From assembly GCA_022712335.1 (NCBI GenBank), contig JALAGR010000039.1, forward strand, positions 1-5,384: DNA of 5,384 nucleotides. Reading direction: 5' to 3'. A program made the position numbers and the translations under genes. The DNA comes from Pediococcus sp. Its GTDB lineage: Bacteria > Bacillota > Bacilli > Lactobacillales > Lactobacillaceae. Below, piece after piece: positions 1-5,384 of the stretch. Every line of letters begins with the position of its first letter. The stretch's first letter is position 1. Below the pieces are notes generated by a model. It saw only the letters and a program-made list of their open reading frames with translations, searched no databases and was not told the origin of the DNA.

Positions 1-27
1 AACAAATTAACGAGCAGTCTGACCTAA

Positions 28-837
28 AACTCAAACGAACTTCCACAAGCTCTAACCATCGCTGGGTCTGCTTCTGACGGAAGCGCAGGAATGGAAGCAG
101 ATATGAACACTTTCCAACGTCGTAACGTTCATGGAATGTGCGTTATGACGGCTTGTGTAGCTGGTAATTCATACGGTATTCAAGCTAGCCACGCTTTACC
201 AACCGATTTTGTCGACCAAGAATTCCAATCACTTGCAGCTGATTTCAAAATCCGCGCCAGCAAAACTGGAATGCTTGCTGACAGTCCAATGATTGAAACG
301 GTTGTTGAAAATTACAAGAAGTTTGATTTTGGTCCGTTAGTTTTGGATCCTGTAATCATTACAAAGCATGGTGCTTTACTACTTGAAGAAGAGGCTTTTG
401 AAACTTTAAAGGAGCAACTCATTCCACTGGCAACAGTAATTACTCCTAACTTTTATGAAGCAATCAAATTAACAGGTATCGATATCAAAAATGACGATGA
501 CACTGTTCGTGCCGCTCACATCCTCCAAGATATGGGTGCTAAAAACGTTATGTTAAAAGGGTCGCATAAACCTGGTGAACAAACTGAAGTCCGTGACTTT
601 GTTCTTTTAGAAGATGGGTCAAGCTTTTGGCTTAGTGAACCATACGTCGAAACTGATCGTGTGAATGGTACCGGTGATGTTCTTTCTGCATGTATTACAG
701 CTGAAATTGCCAAGGGTACTGATATCCCCACTGCTATTCGAATCGCTAAAAAATTCGTTACGGCAGCCATTGCTAATTCGATTGAAGTCGGCCATCAATA
801 TGGTCCCGTTAATCATTTAGCTGCATTTGAAGGTTAG
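28..837 (+). CDS. pdxK: Pyridoxine / hydroxymethylpyrimidine kinase (PdxK/ThiD type), start codon not found
   Basis: Ribokinase-superfamily vitamin kinase. The family phosphorylates pyridoxine-type B6 vitamers and/or hydroxymethylpyrimidine with ATP in the cytosol. Visible motifs, in order: the N-terminal strand and Gly-rich loop LTIAGSASDGSAGMEAD (52-102), KTGMLAD, LDPVIITKHG, TPNFYEA, VMLKGSH, and the anion-hole motif NGTGD (664-678) with the expected catalytic Asp. The C-terminal GPVNH is also typical. The first ATG in frame is at 91, but it lies inside the conserved Gly-rich loop, so a protein starting there would lack the first strand of the fold. Homology runs upstream to about 37 (NELPQALTIAG), and an in-frame TAA at 25-27 closes the frame. 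No ATG, GTG, TTG or CTG lies between 28 and 90, so the coordinates given are the open frame, not a proven start. The usual Asp of the GSD motif is Ala here. The rest of the frame is intact. The family is clear; vitamin B6 versus thiamine substrate is not decided by sequence alone. It could be a start-lost pseudogene or contain an error near the window edge. Confidence 0.85.
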   Translation, partial: NSNELPQALTIAGSASDGSAGMEADMNTFQRRNVHGMCVMTACVAGNSYGIQASHALPTDFVDQEFQSLAADFKIRASKTGMLADSPMIETVVENYKKFDFGPLVLDPVIITKHGALLLEEEAFETLKEQLIPLATVITPNFYEAIKLTGIDIKNDDDTVRAAHILQDMGAKNVMLKGSHKPGEQTEVRDFVLLEDGSSFWLSEPYVETDRVNGTGDVLSACITAEIAKGTDIPTAIRIAKKFVTAAIANSIEVGHQYGPVNHLAAFEG

Positions 838-849
838 TCTACAAAAATA

Positions 850-897
850 AAAATCCGCAAAAACAAGTTTTTAATTACTTGTCTTGCGGATTTTTTT
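850..897. terminator. Bidirectional intrinsic terminator between convergent genes
   Basis: An 11-bp outer stem (850-860 AAAATCCGCAA with 884-894) is stacked on a 6-bp inner stem (863-868 ACAAGT with 877-882), with a small asymmetric internal loop and an 8-base A/T apical loop. On the + strand it ends in a T-run (891-897). On the - strand the A-rich flank at 842-853 supplies a U-rich tail. It sits 12 bp after the kinase stop and 5 bp after the lipoprotein stop, so it can serve both genes. Confidence 0.9.
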
Positions 898-902
898 ATA
901 AA

Positions 903-1724
903 TTATTCTTCCGACGAAGATGTTTTAGAAGTTGTTTGAACCGTTGCATCGGTTGGCGTTACTCCACTAGTGCCTGCTGAGTCCGTACTCGCCGTATCAG
1001 TAGTAGCCGTTGTATCTGCATCAGCTGAACTACTATTTGTTGCGGTATTTCCAGTATTCCCAGAAGCTGGCGGTGTGTAACTATTACCACCATTATTGGC
1101 AGTCGCTCCAGTTGAGGCCGCACCACCAGCTGCATTATTGGCAGTTGCAGTACCATCATTACCAGTAGCATTCGTTGTCGATGCATCTGTAGTAGCATCA
1201 GCGGTCGTATCATCAGTAGTATCTACTGCCTCTGAATCCGTACTGCTGTCTTCACTTGAAGAGAGTTCATCTTCCGTGCTCATTGCATCAGCATCAACCG
1301 TGTCGGTTTCATGGGTTTCTGCCCATTCCTTATATTCGTCCGAATCATTTGTAACAGTTACTCTAATTACTGAACTCGAAGCACGTTGGTCACCCGTAGC
1401 TACAATTTTGAATTGTGCTGATTTAGTTTTCTTGCCTAAATGAATGTTATAAATAACTTTACCTTCACTATCGGCGGTCACAGTCTTGGTTTTTTTCGTC
1501 TTTAAATTGGTGATCTCAACTTCTGCCTTCGCATTCGTCTTAATATTAATCAACGCATTTCCTAAAGAATTAGTCTTTTCTTTCTGAGAGTCCACTGCTA
1601 ATTTAGTCGCTGACTTTTGTACATCAGCTTCTTTCGTTGATGACGTTGTTTCGGCATTCTTTCCACAAGCTGTCAATAAAACTAATGCCATTATTGAAAC
1701 AAGCGCCGTACTAATTTTTTTCAA
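903..1724 (-). CDS. Secreted lipoprotein with small beta-rich domain and Ser/Thr/Ala/Asp-rich C-terminal tail
   Basis: Predicted membrane-anchored lipoprotein of 273 aa, function unknown. Residues 1-19 form a lipoprotein signal peptide (MKKIS, then a hydrophobic core), ending in lipobox L17-T-A-C20, so Cys20 should be lipidated after Lgt/Lsp processing. Residues 21-55 are a polar linker. About 57-125 looks like one small beta-sandwich (alternating hydrophobic strands such as AEVEITNL, KVIYNIHL, AQFKIVAT, VIRVTVTN), possibly Ig-like. Residues about 141-273 are low complexity: by my count 54 of 133 are Ser/Thr, 23 Ala and 17 Asp, with a single Lys and no Arg. There is no LPXTG motif and no second membrane segment. 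The start chosen is the TTG at 1724-1722, because a GGAGG lies 8 bases upstream and the signal peptide then begins with Met-Lys-Lys. A start at 1760 or 1757 would add 12 residues before the signal peptide and overlap the promoter -10 box. The tail resembles Ala/Ser/Thr-rich segments that are O-glycosylated in lactobacilli, and a GtfA/GtfB-type pair lies 0.8 kb away. That link is inference. Confidence 0.85.
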   Translation of the reverse strand: MKKISTALVSIMALVLLTACGKNAETTSSTKEADVQKSATKLAVDSQKEKTNSLGNALINIKTNAKAEVEITNLKTKKTKTVTADSEGKVIYNIHLGKKTKSAQFKIVATGDQRASSSVIRVTVTNDSDEYKEWAETHETDTVDADAMSTEDELSSSEDSSTDSEAVDTTDDTTADATTDASTTNATGNDGTATANNAAGGAASTGATANNGGNSYTPPASGNTGNTATNSSSADADTTATTDTASTDSAGTSGVTPTDATVQTTSKTSSSEE

Positions 1725-1729
1725 AGGTT

Positions 1730-1737
1730 TTTCCTCC
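1730..1737 (-). promoter_or_regulatory. Ribosome binding site fixing a TTG start for the lipoprotein
   Basis: On the - strand GGAGGAAA occupies 1737-1730. The core GGAGG is followed by 8 bases and then TTG (1724-1722), which opens a canonical Met-Lys-Lys lipoprotein signal peptide. The upstream in-frame TTG (1760) and ATG (1757) have no comparable site and overlap the predicted promoter. Confidence 0.8.
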
Positions 1738-1759
1738 ACCACTTTGGTTATTAACATCA

Positions 1760-1788
1760 ATTATTACAGTGTATTTATTATCGGTCAA
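1760..1788 (-). promoter_or_regulatory. Sigma-A promoter for the lipoprotein gene
   Basis: On the - strand: -35 TTGACC (1788-1783), 17-bp spacer, -10 AATAAT (1765-1760) preceded by TGT, an extended -10 element. Transcription would begin near 1753 and give a leader of about 29 nt that contains the GGAGG. Matches are 5 of 6 in each box. The assignment rests on pattern and position only. Confidence 0.72.
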
Positions 1789-1807
1789 ACAGATTTTTTC
1801 AAAAAAC

Positions 1808-1836
1808 TTGCATTTATTTAAAAAAACTCATATACT
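1808..1836 (+). promoter_or_regulatory. Sigma-A promoter for the nitroreductase gene
   Basis: -35 TTGCAT (1808-1813), exactly 17 bp of spacer, -10 TATACT (1831-1836), with A/T tracts directly upstream of the -35. The predicted transcript start is near 1843, giving a leader of about 39 nt that carries the AAGGGGA ribosome binding site at 1867-1873. Confidence 0.75.
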
Positions 1837-1881
1837 TAAATCACTAATTAAAAGTAAGTAAACAAAAAGGGGATTTTAAAT

Positions 1882-2487
1882 ATGTCAAATTCATTCTTAG
1901 ATGCTATCAAAAAACGTCGTTCCATTTATGCTCTCGGTAAAAATGTTTCACTCAGCGAAGATGAAATCGCTGATTTAATCAAAGAAGCTATCCGTCAAAG
2001 CCCTTCAGCTTTCAATAGTCAAACGGTTCGTGCCGTTATCTTATTCGGCGATGCTCATAACGAACTATGGGACGGTATCTTAGATATTCTTCATGGCGAA
2101 GTACCTAACGAAGAAGCTTTCCAAGCTTCTAAGGCTAAAGTTGAAGGTGCTTTTAAAGCCGGTGTTGGTACAGTATTATTCTACACTGATGAAAAAGTTA
2201 TCGAAGACCTTAAGACTAACTTCCCGTTGTACAAAGATGCCTTCGATATGTTCGGCGAACATGGAATGGGAATTGCCAACATGGACGTTTGGACAACGCT
2301 TGCTAACGAAGGAATCGGCGCATCACTTCAACATTACAACCCAATCGCTGATAAATTCATTGCTGATAAGTTCGACATCCCTGCTAACTGGACTCTTAAA
2401 GCTCAAATGCCTTTCGGTTCAATCGAACAACCTGCAGGCGACAAAGAATTCATGAACGACGAAGATCGTTTCCGCGTTATCAAATAA
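1882..2487 (+). CDS. Nitroreductase family protein, Frm2/HCN-like subgroup
   Basis: FMN-dependent, NAD(P)H-using oxidoreductase of the nitroreductase superfamily, 201 aa, expected to be a cytosolic homodimer. Visible motifs: KKRRSIY (10-16), whose arginines typically contact the FMN phosphate; SPSAFNSQ (40-47), the N-terminal flavin-binding segment; GIGASLQHYNP (144-154); and MPFGSIEQPAGDKEF (176-190) near the C-terminus. The SFNSQ-type and ASLQHYNP motifs point to the short Frm2-like subgroup common in lactic acid bacteria rather than the NfsA/NfsB type. Length is normal for that subgroup. The ATG at 1882 has AAGGGGA 8 bases upstream. The gene is monocistronic between its own promoter and a strong terminator, and divergent from the lipoprotein gene. 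The physiological substrate is unknown; members reduce nitroaromatics in vitro and have been linked to lipid or redox signalling in fungi. No regulator gene is adjacent. Confidence 0.9.
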   Translation: MSNSFLDAIKKRRSIYALGKNVSLSEDEIADLIKEAIRQSPSAFNSQTVRAVILFGDAHNELWDGILDILHGEVPNEEAFQASKAKVEGAFKAGVGTVLFYTDEKVIEDLKTNFPLYKDAFDMFGEHGMGIANMDVWTTLANEGIGASLQHYNPIADKFIADKFDIPANWTLKAQMPFGSIEQPAGDKEFMNDEDRFRVIK

Positions 2488-2501
2488 TTCCATTTCTAAT
2501 C

Positions 2502-2551
2502 AAAATAAGCTGTGATAAAAGATTGCAAAATCCTCTATCACAGCTTATTTT
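2502..2551. terminator. Bidirectional intrinsic terminator, 16-bp perfect stem
   Basis: Perfect 16-bp inverted repeat AAAATAAGCTGTGATA (2502-2517) and its complement (2536-2551), followed on the + strand by more T (2551-2554). The 18-base loop contains a nested GATT-GCAA-AATC mini-hairpin (2521-2532). It starts 14 bp after the nitroreductase stop and abuts the stop codon of the convergent gtfB-like gene (TAA, 2555-2553). On the - strand the stem ends in CTTATTTT, a shorter U-tail. Confidence 0.92.
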
Positions 2552-2552
2552 T

Positions 2553-4052
2553 TTATTTTAAAATTGCATGCCATTTCTGATAAACTTCATCAAAACTATA
2601 TTCTTTGGCCTTCGCGTAAGCTTGCTTGCTTAACTTAGCCCAAAGAACGTTGTCGGTCAGCATTTTTTGAATGCGACGTGCCATCTGAGCATGGTCTCCA
2701 TTGGTGACAATGTAGCCATTTACATCTTTTTCAATCAAATCATGTAACCCATACTTAGTGTCAAATGAAACAACTGGAATTCCATGCGCCATAGCTTCTA
2801 TTAGATTCATTCCAGCGGCTTCACTGATCGACGTATTAACAATCACTTGCGCACTATCATAAAATGACTGCATTTCATTATTAGTAAGATAGTTGCCAAA
2901 AATAACTCGTTCCTGAACTCCACGCTGTTCAACCATTGTTTTCATTTCGTTCAGTAGATTTTGGTCATTCGTGTATCCTCTGAACTCCATTGAAGCATTA
3001 GGAACCTGTTCGAGCACTTGGAAAAAGGCTCGCAAAGCTTCCATGGGGCGCTTATCCGCCTCTAGCCGTCCACTAAAGATAATGCGTCCTTCAGTTCGAT
3101 CACGTAACCAAACTGGTTTAGCTTCCACTAACTCTGAATTAATCGCAACATCTGGTGCCACTTGAACATTTAATTCAGGAAATTTTTCAACAAGTTCTTG
3201 TTGTTGCTCACTAGTTGGAACAATAATACCATCAAAATCCTGTGCCCGAATCTGAAGCGCAATTGAATACGCTGCAAATGGGGTTCCACCTTGATCGATA
3301 TGATTTCCATGAAATGCAACCCATTTAGTATCGACATTTTCCACATCTGCAACCACATAATCGATTTCACGATGATCCGATACGATCACATTGTTATCAG
3401 TTTGCTTCATTGCTTCATTTAGGAAAAACAAGAATAATTGATCTTCAGTATTAAAACGATAATCCTGACCATGATAATTAATCAACTTCCACATAGTTGG
3501 CTGTAATTGACCTTCAATATTCATATAAATATTTTCCAGCACGACATCCCCAGCTTGATTCAAAAAACGTCGTACTCCTAACGCACCATCTGGATGAAAA
3601 TAATCAATGGAAGATTTAAATCCGCGCCAATCAAAATTTTCTCGACTAACAATTGTCTCAAAGCGATCGTAATATTCAATGTCACCAACTAATCCAACCG
3701 TTCCTGGAAGGATGTTAATCCGTGCGATTTGACGTCCCGCATGATCTAACGTTGAGTAATCTGCACCGTGTTCAACCAATTGATATTTAGTCAACGATAG
3801 TTGTTTGAATTCCCGCACTGGCAGTTGAACCCGTTCTACATCACATGTTCCTTGGAAGAAATCGTACATATTCAACACATTGGTTGAATTCAACCCTACC
3901 CGTTCTGCATCTCGCACCCAGAGCCGGTTGTAATCCCGAGTAACATATTTAGCTTGATCGCCCAGTGCATTAAACATCAAGGTCCGATTAGCTTGAGAAT
4001 GTTCAACTCCAGAATTAAAGGTATAAATACTGCGACTAACAAAATACTTCAT
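2553..4052 (-). CDS. gtfB: GT4 glycosyltransferase, GtfB-like partner (protein O-glycosylation or teichoic-acid glycosylation)
   Basis: Cytosolic retaining GT-B glycosyltransferase of 499 aa, complete. N-terminus: the FNSGVEHSQANR loop (13-24) typical of GtfA/TagE-type enzymes. Residues roughly 50-230 form a beta-rich extension like the DUF1975 region of accessory-Sec GtfA/GtfB. His248/His251 sit in FHGNH. The donor-binding half has GRLEADK (Arg329, Lys334, likely nucleotide-sugar phosphate contacts) and the GT4 EX7E motif, Glu411 and Glu419 in SEAAGMNLIEAMAHG. It overlaps the upstream glycosyltransferase by one base (TAATG), with GGGGAGG (4069-4063) 10 bases before the ATG, so the two are probably translationally coupled and act as a pair. 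In L. plantarum such a pair (formerly tagE5/tagE6) is required for protein O-glycosylation. In streptococci the GtfB partner acts as co-activator of GtfA. Often annotated poly(glycerol-phosphate) alpha-glucosyltransferase (TagE). Family is certain; the GtfB name and acceptor are inference from pairing and order. Confidence 0.85.
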   Translation of the reverse strand: MKYFVSRSIYTFNSGVEHSQANRTLMFNALGDQAKYVTRDYNRLWVRDAERVGLNSTNVLNMYDFFQGTCDVERVQLPVREFKQLSLTKYQLVEHGADYSTLDHAGRQIARINILPGTVGLVGDIEYYDRFETIVSRENFDWRGFKSSIDYFHPDGALGVRRFLNQAGDVVLENIYMNIEGQLQPTMWKLINYHGQDYRFNTEDQLFLFFLNEAMKQTDNNVIVSDHREIDYVVADVENVDTKWVAFHGNHIDQGGTPFAAYSIALQIRAQDFDGIIVPTSEQQQELVEKFPELNVQVAPDVAINSELVEAKPVWLRDRTEGRIIFSGRLEADKRPMEALRAFFQVLEQVPNASMEFRGYTNDQNLLNEMKTMVEQRGVQERVIFGNYLTNNEMQSFYDSAQVIVNTSISEAAGMNLIEAMAHGIPVVSFDTKYGLHDLIEKDVNGYIVTNGDHAQMARRIQKMLTDNVLWAKLSKQAYAKAKEYSFDEVYQKWHAILK

Positions 4053-5383
4053 TATTTACGAACCTCCCCGCGGTATTCAGACATCGCCTTTAGCTTGTCA
4101 GGCCAGCGTTCTTCCGCATCTTTTAAAAGCTTTCTCCAAGCACGCCAGACATTCTTATCCGAATAACGTTCTGAAGAATCATAAGCACCCGTTGAATATT
4201 TTTGAGCTAATTCAGGGTCTTTAAGCACTTTGATCATCGCCTGAGCCATCGCTTCATAATCACCGTAAGGCACCACATTGCCGTTCACACCATCTTCCAC
4301 AATTTCATTCGGTCCGTAATTAACGTCATATGAAAATGAAATTAAGCCATGGGCAATCCCTTCCATAACGGCCAAGTTGAACCCTTCCATTCGAGAAGTT
4401 AGGCCAAACATCATCGCATTATTTTCGACTGCATCAATATCCGTGGTATAACCTTTGAGCTTAACCACGTCTTCTAATTGGTTTTCCTTGATAACTTCTT
4501 CCACTAAACGACGAGCTTCAAAATTATTAGAACCATCAGCGTATCCGTAGAGATCCAACGTAACTTCTGGAACTGCTTGGTGAACAATCGCCACAGCTCG
4601 TACTAAATCGTCCAAATGTTTTTCCCATGCAATGCGCGCAAATGCCACAATTTTCCCAAACTGGCGCTTTTTAACTGGAACTCGCTCACTATTTAAAAGT
4701 TGGTCTGGAACAATCCCCACTGGAATGGTGAACAAACGCGTCTTAGGATGAAAACGGGCACGAACATCTTTAGTTTGCTTTTTGGTAGCACTAATAAATG
4801 CATCATAGCGATCCATAGAATTGAGTGCATATTCATAATGTTGATTTAAAATTGAATGCATTGGTTCTTGCGCATCCGAAGCATGTGAATTATGAAGATG
4901 AATCACTCGATAAGCAGGCTTCTCCATATTCAAAAGTGCCCAATCCCCCAAATGATCTCGATCTAAAATATAAATATTTGGTCGTTCATCTGACCAAAAA
5001 TCATTATTTAAATCGTCAAAGAAATGCTTCGTAAATTCTTCGATTGTATCAAATTGGTAAACTTTACCGTCTTGAGTAGTTAATTTCCAAGCCGACTGCT
5101 TCATTTCTCCTCGTGCATTTTTCTTCGTGAATGCTTCGATTGCTACGCGACCTGAAGGTGTTTTCCACTCTTCAGTTCCGACTTGATTATCTGGCGTATA
5201 CCATTGCGATAATGATACAAAACCGCGATTATCATAGTGATCAACTCGGTAAAGGTTACCAAAACCATCAAAGAGTTCAGTTGATAAGACGCGATCACTT
5301 TCCATGTCCACGTTAATTCGCGCAACCAATTGGCCATCAATTGTCTCAGCTAGATAACGCTTATTTTCATAATCTGGCTTAAA
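4052..5383 (-). CDS. gtfA: GT4 glycosyltransferase, GtfA-like, 5' end beyond the window
   Basis: Partial gene: the frame is open to the right edge, encoding 443 visible residues beginning FKPDYENKRYLAETIDGQ. Comparison with the downstream paralogue suggests 60-90 N-terminal residues are missing. The TTG at 5329 is an internal Leu codon, not a start. Visible residues about 15-135 form the beta-rich DUF1975-like extension. HLHNSH (162-167) lies in the first Rossmann domain. ARIAWEK (Arg250, Lys255) and the EX7E motif Glu333/Glu341 in MEGFNLAVMEGIAHG form the donor site, followed by SYDVNYGPNEIVEDGVNG, a segment I associate with GtfA of accessory-Sec systems. GtfA with GtfB adds the first GlcNAc to Ser/Thr of serine-rich proteins in streptococci; an L. 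plantarum pair glycosylates secreted proteins. No Sec-accessory genes are in the window. The alternative is a TagE-type wall teichoic acid alpha-glucosyltransferase. Promoter and start are outside the window. Confidence 0.85.
   Translation of the reverse strand, partial: FKPDYENKRYLAETIDGQLVARINVDMESDRVLSTELFDGFGNLYRVDHYDNRGFVSLSQWYTPDNQVGTEEWKTPSGRVAIEAFTKKNARGEMKQSAWKLTTQDGKVYQFDTIEEFTKHFFDDLNNDFWSDERPNIYILDRDHLGDWALLNMEKPAYRVIHLHNSHASDAQEPMHSILNQHYEYALNSMDRYDAFISATKKQTKDVRARFHPKTRLFTIPVGIVPDQLLNSERVPVKKRQFGKIVAFARIAWEKHLDDLVRAVAIVHQAVPEVTLDLYGYADGSNNFEARRLVEEVIKENQLEDVVKLKGYTTDIDAVENNAMMFGLTSRMEGFNLAVMEGIAHGLISFSYDVNYGPNEIVEDGVNGNVVPYGDYEAMAQAMIKVLKDPELAQKYSTGAYDSSERYSDKNVWRAWRKLLKDAEERWPDKLKAMSEYRGEVRK
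4063..4069 (-). promoter_or_regulatory. Ribosome binding site of the gtfB-like gene inside the gtfA-like gene
   Basis: GGGGAGG on the - strand (4069-4063) lies in the last codons of the upstream gene and 10 bases before the ATG at 4052-4050. It supports that start and independent re-initiation at the TAATG junction. Confidence 0.75.
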
Positions 5384-5384
5384 T

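Noticed and set aside
3..77. Open stretch in the third forward frame at the left edge, as a possible upstream part of a frameshifted kinase.
   Set aside because: Its translation bears no resemblance to a kinase N-terminus and the kinase homology is already continuous in the first frame from about 37.
1096..1443. A 115-aa Ala/Val/Ser-rich open frame on the + strand.
   Set aside because: It lies wholly antisense to the lipoprotein, its composition mirrors the repetitive Ser/Thr/Ala codons of that gene, and it lacks a promoter and ribosome binding site.
903..1724. Possibility that the lipoprotein is an LPXTG-anchored serine-rich adhesin.
   Set aside because: The C-terminus ends in KTSSSEE with no sortase motif, hydrophobic segment or positive tail, while a clear lipobox is present at the N-terminus.
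1834..1859. Weak dyad ACTT-N14-AAGT around the nitroreductase transcript start, as a possible operator.
   Set aside because: Only the outer four bases pair convincingly in A/T-rich DNA, no regulator gene is adjacent, and chance occurrence is likely.
838..1881. Mobile element, riboswitch or RNA gene in the intergenic gaps.
   Set aside because: The gaps (65, 157 and 65 bp across the window) are fully explained by two terminators and a divergent promoter pair; no transposase fragments, direct repeats or conserved RNA structures were seen.
5143..5340. Short open frames on both strands over the gtfA-like gene.
   Set aside because: They are other-frame shadows of a well-supported glycosyltransferase with no initiation signals or family resemblance.

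Overview
The window is chromosomal sequence from a low-GC Gram-positive bacterium, most likely a member of the Lactobacillaceae. The basis is an A/T-rich sequence (roughly 40% GC by eye), strong AGGAGG-type ribosome binding sites, near-consensus sigma-A promoters, U-tailed hairpin terminators, and protein sequences whose closest relatives, as I recall them, are lactobacillus proteins. The genus cannot be fixed without a search.

Layout, left to right. (1) A pyridoxine/hydroxymethylpyrimidine kinase gene (pdxK/thiD type, + strand) ends at 837. Its conserved N-terminus is present, but no start codon precedes it. (2) A hairpin at 850-897 terminates this gene and the next one, which converges on it. 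(3) A lipoprotein gene (- strand, 903-1724) encodes a signal peptide with an LTAC lipobox, a small beta-rich domain and a 130-residue Ser/Thr/Ala/Asp tail. (4) A 157-bp divergent intergenic region carries two well-formed promoters separated by a T6-C-A6 dyad. (5) A nitroreductase-family gene runs on the + strand (1882-2487). (6) A second bidirectional hairpin terminator lies at 2502-2551. (7) Two tandem, overlapping glycosyltransferase genes on the - strand (gtfA-like, cut by the right edge, then gtfB-like) fill 2553-5383. All three complete intergenic gaps are shorter than 160 bp and are accounted for by terminators or promoters.

Functionally, the most suggestive combination is the GtfA/GtfB-type pair of cytosolic GT4 glycosyltransferases close to a secreted lipoprotein whose C-terminal half is an almost pure Ser/Thr/Ala/Asp tract. 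In Lactobacillus plantarum an equivalent pair (gtfA/gtfB, formerly tagE5/tagE6) is needed for O-glycosylation of secreted proteins in Ala/Ser/Thr-rich segments. The lipoprotein is therefore a plausible local substrate. This is inference: the genes are in different transcription units, separated by the nitroreductase, and teichoic-acid glucosylation remains an alternative role for the pair. The kinase and the nitroreductase look like ordinary housekeeping neighbours. No mobile element, CRISPR array, RNA gene or clear sign of transfer was seen.
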